A stretch of 64,000 bases of DNA from CAMYKD01 sp041617155 (GTDB taxonomy: Bacteria; Pseudomonadota; Alphaproteobacteria; Kiloniellales; JAKSDN01): assembly GCA_041617155.1 (NCBI GenBank), contig JBFJPL010000001.1, positions 1 through 64,000 of the forward strand. The letters run 5' to 3'. This document shows, one piece after another, positions 10,468-18,100 of the stretch. Under the pieces are notes generated by a model. That model had not been told where the DNA came from and searched no databases. It saw nothing but the letters and a program-made list of their open reading frames with translations. The translations under genes and the position numbers were made by a program. How positions within the stretch are numbered: the stretch's first letter is position 1; the number at the start of each line of letters is the position of its first letter.

Positions 10468-11742
10468 GTGGTAGGAATCGTAGAGGTGGCGGGAGGCGCG
10501 ATCGTGGCCGGCACGGCTTTAAATGTGGCGGTTAGCCTCTATGGGACTGTTCAAAGGCGGGTCCAGCAATCCAGGAGAGCCTTGGACGAGGCCCGCCTGT
10601 TCGAGGAGCGGGCCCGGATACTTTTGGCAGCCGACCGGGCCGAGCGTGACCGGAACGAGCTGTCCTGGAGCGGCCAGCGGAAGTTCTACATCGATCGCAA
10701 GGTCATGGAGGCCAAGGACATTTGTTCGTTCTACCTCAAGCCTCACGATCACAAGCCCTTGCCTCCTTTCCTGCCGGGGCAATATCTGACGTTCCAGCTG
10801 AAAGTACCGGATCAGCCCAAGCCGGTCACACGCTGCTACTCGCTGTCGGATAGTCCGAGCGAAACAGACTACTACAGGGTCACCATCAAACGGCTGGATC
10901 CGCCACCCAAGGAGCCGGACGCGCCGCCGGGCGTCTCCTCCAACTTCTTTCACAAATCGCTGGACGTGGGTGATGTGGTCGACGTCAGGGCACCCGCGGG
11001 ACACTTCTATCTTGACCAAACGGTGGAGAAACCGGTGGTTCTGATTGCCGGCGGGGTTGGGCTGACGCCGATGGTGAGCATGCTGAACACCATTTGCGGG
11101 TCGAAAAGCAAGCGCGAGACCTGGTTCTTTTATGGCGTCACCAACCGCTCCGACCACGCCATGTACGAGCATCTGGCGGACCTGAGGCGACAATTCGAAA
11201 ACGTCCACATCGTGATCTGTTACAGCCAGCCGAGCGACACTTGCGTCGAGGGGCAGGACTATGATCACAAAGGTTACGTGAGCGTTGAATTGATGAAGAA
11301 GCTGCTGCCGTCAAACAGCTACGAGTTCTATATTTGCGGGCCGCCCCCGATGATGGATTCCATCACGACGGCCCTCAGCGAATGGGGCGTTTCGGAAGAA
11401 CATGTGAAGTTCGAGGCATTTGGTCCGGCCACGGTCAAGCGCAAGGCGCAGCCGGCGGCCGATGCGGCCTCGGCCGGAGCCGGCGACGGCATTGAGGTGG
11501 TGTTCGCGCGTTCGAGCAAAACCCTACGTTGGGATCAGGGCTGCGGGTCCCTCCTGGATTTCGCCGAACAGCACGGCATCTCGATGGATTTCGGCTGCCG
11601 AGCGGGCAGCTGCGGGACCTGCGTGACCGCCGTGAAGGAAGGCCAGGTGGCCTACCTCTCCGAGCCTGACGCCGAACCGGAGCAAGGCTCCTGCCTTGCC
11701 TGTATCGCGGTCCCCAAAGGCCGATTGGTGCTCGACAGTTGA
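10468..11742 (+). CDS. Membrane-anchored FAD/NAD(P)H reductase with C-terminal [2Fe-2S] domain
   Basis: Flavoprotein of 424 residues. An N-terminal hydrophobic stretch (about residues 2-24) is followed by a ferredoxin-reductase fold with FAD motif RCYSLSDSP, NAD(P) motif GGVGLTPMVSML and CGPPPMMDS. A plant-type ferredoxin domain closes the protein, with cluster ligands in FGCRAGSCGTC and the final Cys in SCLAC. This order matches Hcr/NqrF-like or phthalate-dioxygenase-reductase-like electron donors. It starts with GTG behind GGAGGTAGG. It could inject NAD(P)H electrons into the cytochrome b and multiheme proteins encoded alongside. Confidence 0.85.
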   Translation: MVGIVEVAGGAIVAGTALNVAVSLYGTVQRRVQQSRRALDEARLFEERARILLAADRAERDRNELSWSGQRKFYIDRKVMEAKDICSFYLKPHDHKPLPPFLPGQYLTFQLKVPDQPKPVTRCYSLSDSPSETDYYRVTIKRLDPPPKEPDAPPGVSSNFFHKSLDVGDVVDVRAPAGHFYLDQTVEKPVVLIAGGVGLTPMVSMLNTICGSKSKRETWFFYGVTNRSDHAMYEHLADLRRQFENVHIVICYSQPSDTCVEGQDYDHKGYVSVELMKKLLPSNSYEFYICGPPPMMDSITTALSEWGVSEEHVKFEAFGPATVKRKAQPAADAASAGAGDGIEVVFARSSKTLRWDQGCGSLLDFAEQHGISMDFGCRAGSCGTCVTAVKEGQVAYLSEPDAEPEQGSCLACIAVPKGRLVLDS

Positions 11743-11873
11743 GCGGCACTCCGCCATAGTTTGAGGGGACAGTATCTAAGTAAATACGTGACTACTCCTA
11801 ACCCGAGATCTTCGATCGGGTGCGGCCAACAAAAAAAAGACAAACGTGCGTCTATAAAACAGGGAGATTCAGA

Positions 11874-12914
11874 ATGAGAACCCGGATCCGTGGCTTCGCA
11901 TTTTCCCGCAACGCGAATCGCGTTCCTGTCTACGCCTCTATCGTCGCGTTGTTGGGTCTCTTCTTGGCAGCGCCTGTTGCGGCTCAGACGGAATGGGACC
12001 ACTCGAAGGTGCTCGGCCCGCAGAAGTGCGCGGAGTGCCACAAAGTGACCACGGCAATTTGGCAGAATACCAACCATTACAAAACCTTCACCGAGCTGCC
12101 CCGCCGCAAGGAGGCGAACGAGATCGCCAAAAAAATGGGCCTCAAGCGCATCAAGGCGGGCAGCCTCTGCCTCGATTGTCACTTCACGACCACGATGGAA
12201 GGCGACAAACGAGATGCGATTGCCGGGATCTCGTGCGAATCGTGCCATGGGCCGAGCAAGAATTATCTCAAAGTGCACAGTGAGTTCAGCGGCAAGAAGA
12301 AAGAGACCGAAACGGAGGCGGAGCGGACCAAGCGTTGGGCCGCTTCCGAGGCCGGCGGCATGATTCGGCCGCATGACATGTACCGCTGGGCGAAGAACTG
12401 CTATGGCTGCCATGTCGTGCCCCAGGAGAAGCTGGTGAATGACGGCGGACATCCCGCCGGCAGCAAATTCGAGCTCGTGTCCTGGTCGCAAGGCGAGATT
12501 CGCCATAACGTCTGGTACAATCAGGGCAAAGACAATCCACAGGCGGCTCCTGAGCGCAAGCGGTTGATGTATGTGCTCGGCTTGGCCGTGGAACTCGAAA
12601 CCGCGCTTCGGGCCGTCGGTGCGGCGACGGTTAAGGCGAACTACGCGGTGTCGATGGCGAAGCGGGCGAAGCGTGCTCAGGTCGCTTTCTCAAAGGTAGC
12701 CGAAGCTCTCTCCGGCCCCGAGATAGCCGGCATTGATGCGGCGGCCAAATCGGCGAAGTTGAAGCTGAACAATGCCGCCGAGCTTAACGCCGCTGCGGAC
12801 AAGATCGCCGACGCGGCAACGCGTCTGGCGGCCAATTACGATGGTTCGACGTTCGGTGCGATCGACGCGCTGATCCCGGGCGAGGACAAGTACAAGGGTA
12901 AACCGGCCCGCTGA
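11874..12914 (+). CDS. Tetraheme c-type cytochrome (c554-like)
   Basis: Periplasmic cytochrome of 346 residues with a clear Sec signal (hydrophobic SIVALLGLFLAAPVAAQ ending in AxA). Four heme sites follow: CAECH, CLDCH, CESCH and CYGCH, in the first half of the mature protein, with the CESCHGP motif common in cytochrome c554/NapC-like proteins. The second half is helical, rich in Ala, Lys and Glu and heme-free. The ATG at 11874 is chosen because AGGGAG lies just upstream and the signal peptide starts there. It would shuttle electrons between the membrane and outer components. Confidence 0.85.
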   Translation: MRTRIRGFAFSRNANRVPVYASIVALLGLFLAAPVAAQTEWDHSKVLGPQKCAECHKVTTAIWQNTNHYKTFTELPRRKEANEIAKKMGLKRIKAGSLCLDCHFTTTMEGDKRDAIAGISCESCHGPSKNYLKVHSEFSGKKKETETEAERTKRWAASEAGGMIRPHDMYRWAKNCYGCHVVPQEKLVNDGGHPAGSKFELVSWSQGEIRHNVWYNQGKDNPQAAPERKRLMYVLGLAVELETALRAVGAATVKANYAVSMAKRAKRAQVAFSKVAEALSGPEIAGIDAAAKSAKLKLNNAAELNAAADKIADAATRLAANYDGSTFGAIDALIPGEDKYKGKPAR

Positions 12915-12963
12915 GATCGACACAGGCGTTGCGGCTCTCTTGCCAGGGAGAGGGAATCGCAGA

Positions 12964-14676
12964 GTGACCGAGGCAATAGCAATTAGCCGACCCCAGCGGT
13001 GGGGTACCCCATTCGGCCCCGAGATGACCGACGCCGATGTCGATCGGTTGTTGACGCTTCCGGTGTTCCAAAACATCGATCAATCTGCGTTCCCCGAGAG
13101 CCAGCCGCTGAGGGAAATCGTCAAGAACGATGCCCGAATCGTACGGTTCAAGAGGGGCGACATCGTCGTCCGAAATGGTGACTACGGCAACTCGGTTTTC
13201 GTCATCATCGAGGGCAAAGCTTGTGTGGTGTTCGACGACATAAAGGACAGAGGCCTTGGACGCCGGGCGACCCGTTACAAGCGCAGCTTCTTTAATGCCC
13301 TCAGCCAGTTGTGGCGAAACGCCAGCATGCCAGAGGTGCGCGATGTCGCGACCTATCAGGCCGGCGCGGGGGTCGGCCTGCGTGGCGAATCGACGGAGGC
13401 GCGGACCTGCCTCAAAGATGTCGATTCCTTCATGGCGTCACACAAGACGCTCACCTTAAGCGAAAGTCAGACCTTCGGAGAGATAGCGGCGCTTTCGCGG
13501 ACTCCGCGGATGGCGACAATAATCGCCGAAAGCGATCTCGAATTGGTCGAGATGCGCTGGCAGGGTTTGCGCGACATCCGGCGCCGGGACAAGAAATTTC
13601 GAGAAATGATAGACCGGCTCTACCGGGAGCGAAACCTGTCGAACCACCTCGCCGAATCACCACTCCTGTCGCACCTCGATGAAGCTGCGCTGGAGGCAGT
13701 TGCGGCAATGACAAGCTTCGAAACCTACGGCGAGTTCGAGTGGTCGTCGTCCTTCAAGAAGGTGGTTTCAGAGGATTCGGGCGACGTGATCAAGCATGAG
13801 CCGTTGATAGCCGAGCAGGGGTCCTATCTCGACGGTCTTATTATGATTCGCTCGGGGTTCGCGCGGATTACCAAGCGGCTAGACCATGGGGAGCGGACCG
13901 TCGGCTATGCCAGCACGAACGATGTCTTCGGCTTGGAGGAAATCCATCAGCATTGGCACGACGGAACAGCGCTCAAACTTCGTCAAAGTCTCCGCGCCAT
14001 CGGATACGTGGATATCCTGCGGGTTCCCACGGCGATCGTCGAACAGCACGTCTTGCCCAATATACCGGCGCAACTCTTGCCCAAATCCGATAGGACGAAT
14101 GCGACACCCGCCTGGCAGGAGCGCAGCGACGAACTGGCCGTGTCGCAATCCCTCCTCGATTTCCTGGTGGACCGGCGGACGATCAACGGCACCGCGACGA
14201 TGTTGATCAATACCGACCGCTGTACCGGATGCGACGACTGCGTCCGCGCCTGTGCTTCGACACACGACAACAATCCTCGCTTCATCCGTCACGGACCGTC
14301 TCATGAAAACATTCAGGTGGCCAACGCCTGCATGCACTGTGTCGATCCGGTGTGCCTGATCGGGTGCCCGACAGGCGCGATCGGGCGAAACTTCGCGGAC
14401 GGCCGCGTCATGATCGATGACAAAATTTGTATCGGCTGTGGCACCTGCGCCAACTCCTGTCCCTATAACAACATTCAATTGGTGGAAATCCGTAACGAAA
14501 AAGGCGGTTTCGTCATCGATGCGGAAACCAACGCGCCCATTGTCAAGGCGACCAAGTGTGATCTTTGCTATGGGCAGCTTGGAGGCCCGGCCTGCGAACG
14601 GGCCTGCCCGCACGATGCTCTGATCCGCCTCGACATGCGTGACCAGGAGAAACTGGCAGAGTGGGTCAGCCGCTAG
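12964..14676 (+). CDS. Double cyclic-nucleotide-binding domain / four-cluster [4Fe-4S] ferredoxin fusion
   Basis: Cytosolic protein of 570 residues with no signal peptide. Residues about 35-215 form a CRP-type nucleotide-binding domain with the phosphate cassette FGEIAALSRTPRMATI (about 171). About 220-400 is a second, more diverged copy. Neither copy is followed by a helix-turn-helix. Residues about 420-550 hold sixteen cysteines in four groups (CTGCDDC..C, CMHC..C..C, CIGCGTC..C, CDLC..C..C), the pattern of HybA/DmsB-type electron-transfer subunits. Cyclic-nucleotide gating of electron flow is inferred. The GTG at 12964 follows an AGGGA site; a start at 12940 is the alternative. The stop overlaps the next gene. 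Confidence 0.88.
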   Translation: MTEAIAISRPQRWGTPFGPEMTDADVDRLLTLPVFQNIDQSAFPESQPLREIVKNDARIVRFKRGDIVVRNGDYGNSVFVIIEGKACVVFDDIKDRGLGRRATRYKRSFFNALSQLWRNASMPEVRDVATYQAGAGVGLRGESTEARTCLKDVDSFMASHKTLTLSESQTFGEIAALSRTPRMATIIAESDLELVEMRWQGLRDIRRRDKKFREMIDRLYRERNLSNHLAESPLLSHLDEAALEAVAAMTSFETYGEFEWSSSFKKVVSEDSGDVIKHEPLIAEQGSYLDGLIMIRSGFARITKRLDHGERTVGYASTNDVFGLEEIHQHWHDGTALKLRQSLRAIGYVDILRVPTAIVEQHVLPNIPAQLLPKSDRTNATPAWQERSDELAVSQSLLDFLVDRRTINGTATMLINTDRCTGCDDCVRACASTHDNNPRFIRHGPSHENIQVANACMHCVDPVCLIGCPTGAIGRNFADGRVMIDDKICIGCGTCANSCPYNNIQLVEIRNEKGGFVIDAETNAPIVKATKCDLCYGQLGGPACERACPHDALIRLDMRDQEKLAEWVSR

Positions 14677-15497
14677 TGACTTTTCGCTCGCAGCAGATAC
14701 GCAACACCAGCATCGCCGTTGTCTTCGGCATCGCGCTGATGTCGGTCGATTGGTTCTATGGCCACTCACTTCGGGATCCGAGCTATCTATCTGGCTGGTT
14801 GTTGCTGGCCGGCATGGCCTTGCTCGCGATCTACAACATCCGAAAAAAGCTTCCGTTCTTGCCGTTGTTGAGATCCGCCAGTTGGCTTCAAGTCCACATC
14901 TACGTGGGATGGCTGGTGATCGTCCTGTTTCTGCTACACACCTCCGTTCAATTTCCGCGTGGGCCGCTTGAGATCGTACTGTGGTCGCTCTTCGTGGCGG
15001 TCGCCGGCAGTGGCGTGTTCGGTATCCTACTGTCTCGTACGGCACCAAAGCGGCTCCGACTCGAAGGGGAGCGGATAATCTTCGAACGAATTCCAGAATT
15101 CCGTGCGAAGCTCGCGGCCGAAGTCAAAGACCTCGCCATGCGCTCGGTCACCGAGACATCGTCGAACACCATCGTCGAGTACTACACGAATCGCCTGCAG
15201 CCCTATTTCAGCGGACCTCGCAGCCTTTTGGCGCACCTGTTGGGGTCCAAGGGGCCGCTGTCGAGGACGCGCGGCGAGATCAGATCTCTCGAGCGCTATC
15301 TGAACACACAGGGAAAAGAGATCCTCGGGGAGATCGAATCCCGCGTGATTGCGAAAGACAATCTCGATTACCAGTACGTGTCACAGTTGTTCATGAAGGG
15401 CTGGCTGTTCGTCCACATCCCGCTGACCTACAGCCTGATCCTGGTCACGGCGTTGCATGTGGTGCTGGTTTACGCCTTCGACGGCGGGACATTGTGA
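14661..15497 (+). CDS. Di-heme b membrane protein, ferric-reductase-like
   Basis: Membrane protein of 278 residues with about five hydrophobic helices. One helix holds two histidines 14 residues apart (VHIYVGWLVIVLFLLHT) and the last helix repeats the spacing (VHIPLTYSLILVTALHV). This is the arrangement that binds two stacked b hemes in ferric reductase/NOX-type domains. It would carry electrons across the inner membrane. Its GTG lies inside the end of the CNB/[4Fe-4S] gene and its TGA overlaps the decaheme start, so the three are almost certainly translated together. There is no flavin domain; the reductase encoded two genes upstream could supply that part. Confidence 0.82.
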   Translation: MGQPLVTFRSQQIRNTSIAVVFGIALMSVDWFYGHSLRDPSYLSGWLLLAGMALLAIYNIRKKLPFLPLLRSASWLQVHIYVGWLVIVLFLLHTSVQFPRGPLEIVLWSLFVAVAGSGVFGILLSRTAPKRLRLEGERIIFERIPEFRAKLAAEVKDLAMRSVTETSSNTIVEYYTNRLQPYFSGPRSLLAHLLGSKGPLSRTRGEIRSLERYLNTQGKEILGEIESRVIAKDNLDYQYVSQLFMKGWLFVHIPLTYSLILVTALHVVLVYAFDGGTL

Positions 15498-17920
15498 AAA
15501 CTCTGCTGCAGAAGTTCGATTTTCGGTCGAGCAACTACGAGCGGCCGACTCAACACTGGGTGTGCGGTCACACCTCCGCCGGCCACCCCTGCCGGATCGG
15601 ACCTGACCGGCGGGGGCGCTGTCTGGCCACTTCCGAGTGCGTGCCAAAGAAGCATGGCGATCGCTGGAACTGCACGCGACCGCCGGGCAGAGGCGGCCCG
15701 TGCGCCATTGGACCGCTGCCGGACGGCACCTGCAGCTGCGCGATTCCAAAATGCTCGCCGGTTCGAAGCCTGCGCGGAAGACGTGGCCAGGCGGTCATGT
15801 GGGCGGTGACTTTGACGATCGGTCTATTGTTCGTAACGCTGGGGGGAGCGGGCATGACAAAGGTGCTCTCACCCGGCCCGGTCACGCTCCATCATGGCGA
15901 GGTCGGCAACTGCGGCACCTGCCATATGAAGTTCGCCGAGGGGCCGGGCGGGTGGATTCACGCCGCCTTTGCACCGACCGATACCCTAGCCGAAAGCAAG
16001 CAATGTCTGGCCTGCCACGAGATGGGAGAGGAAGCCCTGCGGCCGCATAGTCTGCCGCGCGGTGTCCTGGCCAATTTGACCGAAGAGATCAAGGGGCGCG
16101 GCAATGCCGCTAACAGCGTTCCCTTGAGCTTGACTGTTGCTCACGCGCTCTTCACGGTGCCGGACGAGGCCGCGGACTCATTGGCCTGTGCCACCTGTCA
16201 CAAGGAGCACAAAGGTCAGGACTTCGACCAGACGACGATGAGCAATCGACGGTGCCAAGCTTGCCACAGCGTTCAATTCGCGTCACTTTCCGACGGCCAC
16301 CCCGAATTCGAGCTATACCCTTACATGCGGCGCACGCGAGTTAATTTTGATCATGTCGCGCATATCGCTCGGCATTTCGAGAAGGCCGGCCGGGAAAAGG
16401 CGCCCGCAACCTGCACGGATTGCCACACGCCGGCGGAGAACGGCCGAAAAATGCTTGTGGGGACGTTCGCCAGAACCTGCGCCGCCTGCCATCTCGAGCA
16501 GATCGAGGGCATCGGGCAAGTCGGTGCTAAGGGCATTTCATTTCTTGTTGTACCTGGCCTGGATGTAATCGAGCTGAAAAACCGGGGCGCGGCGATCGGT
16601 GAATGGCCTGATTGGTCGGAGCAGAAAATCACCCCTTTCATGAAGGTCCTGTTGGCACGTGAAGCTGGCCTTGTCCCCGACCTTGAACGCTTGGAATCAG
16701 TCGATTTGCTCGACCTCACCGAGGCCAGTGACGCAGACATCGAAGCGATCGAACGGCTGGCATGGGCGGTCAAAGCGCTGATTCACGACTTGATCGTCTC
16801 AGGAGTGGAAGAGTTAAAGATTCCGTTCTCGAATGCGTTCGGCCAGGAGCTGGATAGGATCGCATTGAGCAGACTTTTCGGTGTCGTGCCCCTCGACGTC
16901 ATCCGATCGGCCCAAGGCGCATGGTTTCCCTCGCTGTACAGGGAGGTTGCGCAGTATCGGCAGGGTGTGCGGGTACCCATGGTCGGTGACAGCGAGGCCG
17001 CACGCCTAAGCCCAGAGGCAGGCGAATCAGACGTCCCGCAAGAAAGCGATTCGCCCGATAGCGGCGATATTCTCGCCGAAGCCGAAGGCGACATCTTGGC
17101 AGACGAAGGCGACATCCTGGCAGACGAAGGCGACATCCTGGCAGACGAAGGCGACATCCTGGCAGACGAAGGCGACATCCTGGCAGACGAAGGCGGCATC
17201 CTGGCAGACGAAGGCGACATCCTGGCAGACGAAGGCGACATCCTGGCAGACGAAGGCGACATATTGGCCGAGGGTGAAATCCTGACGGAGCAGGACGAGT
17301 CCGGTATGGGAATCGAGAACAAGGAACCAGAGAAAGAACTTCGCATAGCGCCGCCATCAGATGCTGAAGAATGGACGACGCTGGGCGGTTGGTACCGGCG
17401 CGACTTTGCCCTGTACTACAGGCCGGTTGGACATGCGGACCGATTCGTTCGGACGTGGGCCGACCTTAGCGGTCAAACCTACGGCACCTCCGCCGAACCA
17501 CCGGGAAGTGCTGTTTTCGCTACGCTAACCAACAAGGATGCGCCGGGCAGATGCACCAAATGCCATAGCGTCGATCGCGAGGCCAACGGTGTCTTGAAAG
17601 TCAAGTGGAAACCTGCACTGCCGACGCCGGGTGAGCGAACGGCCACGATCTTCTCGCACGCCACGCACTTCAGCATGCTCGACGACAAGGGATGTCTCAC
17701 CTGTCACGCCCTGGCGACGAAGGCCGACTACGCCGGGTCTTACGCCGACAACGATCCGCACAGCTTCGCCTCGAACTTCAGCAGGCTCGAAATCGGCATC
17801 TGTGCTGACTGTCACGTGCCGGCGCGAGCCGGGAATTCGTGCCTGTTATGCCATCAGTACCACGTCGGCACATTCAGGACGCGTGCTGTTCCCACCGAAA
17901 TGAAAATGACCGCGGAGTAA
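15494..17920 (+). CDS. Decaheme c-type cytochrome with Cys-rich cytosolic head and GDILADE repeats
   Basis: 808-residue membrane-anchored cytochrome. Residues 1-98 are cytosolic by prediction and hold nine cysteines in two similar modules (PCRIGPDRRGRC and PCAIGPLPDGTC). One transmembrane helix lies at about 100-118, and ten CxxCH sites follow, the first at about 140. Six are in an N-terminal block and four in a C-terminal block. Between the blocks lie an unrecognised helical region and an acidic heptapeptide repeat array. GTG at 15494 overlaps the upstream stop. Frame-open sequence farther upstream lies inside the cytochrome b gene and is not used. Confidence 0.85.
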   Translation: MKTLLQKFDFRSSNYERPTQHWVCGHTSAGHPCRIGPDRRGRCLATSECVPKKHGDRWNCTRPPGRGGPCAIGPLPDGTCSCAIPKCSPVRSLRGRRGQAVMWAVTLTIGLLFVTLGGAGMTKVLSPGPVTLHHGEVGNCGTCHMKFAEGPGGWIHAAFAPTDTLAESKQCLACHEMGEEALRPHSLPRGVLANLTEEIKGRGNAANSVPLSLTVAHALFTVPDEAADSLACATCHKEHKGQDFDQTTMSNRRCQACHSVQFASLSDGHPEFELYPYMRRTRVNFDHVAHIARHFEKAGREKAPATCTDCHTPAENGRKMLVGTFARTCAACHLEQIEGIGQVGAKGISFLVVPGLDVIELKNRGAAIGEWPDWSEQKITPFMKVLLAREAGLVPDLERLESVDLLDLTEASDADIEAIERLAWAVKALIHDLIVSGVEELKIPFSNAFGQELDRIALSRLFGVVPLDVIRSAQGAWFPSLYREVAQYRQGVRVPMVGDSEAARLSPEAGESDVPQESDSPDSGDILAEAEGDILADEGDILADEGDILADEGDILADEGDILADEGGILADEGDILADEGDILADEGDILAEGEILTEQDESGMGIENKEPEKELRIAPPSDAEEWTTLGGWYRRDFALYYRPVGHADRFVRTWADLSGQTYGTSAEPPGSAVFATLTNKDAPGRCTKCHSVDREANGVLKVKWKPALPTPGERTATIFSHATHFSMLDDKGCLTCHALATKADYAGSYADNDPHSFASNFSRLEIGICADCHVPARAGNSCLLCHQYHVGTFRTRAVPTEMKMTAE
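17087..17275 (+). repeat. In-frame 21-bp tandem repeat, nine units
   Basis: Nine consecutive units of GGCGACATCCTGGCAGACGA-A, encoding GDILADE. The sixth reads GGILADE and the last has decayed to GDILAEG. Near-identity of the DNA units points to recent expansion. The encoded acidic spacer separates the six-heme and four-heme blocks of the decaheme cytochrome. Confidence 0.95.
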
Positions 17921-18100
17921 GCCGCCAACCGGACATGGCAAACTCGTAGCCATCGGTATCCGCTGGCAGCGGCCAAGCGCCGACCTTCCTGTTTTCGGTC
18001 CAGCTGCCTCGCAGGTCGGCGTGAGGCGGCGACGGCGACCCTGAAACGGGGCCGTGTTCCTCATCGTTGCTACTGATCCTCAGAGAGGATTCGGACCCCC

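Noticed and set aside
14981..15493. Upstream extension of the decaheme cytochrome inside the cytochrome b gene
   Set aside because: The extension is Arg-rich and out of frame with the conserved membrane protein; GTG 15494 gives a coupled start and a sensible N-terminus.
7034..17275. Direct repeats considered as CRISPR-like or satellite DNA
   Set aside because: Units are contiguous with no spacers and keep the reading frame inside genes, so they are protein repeats.
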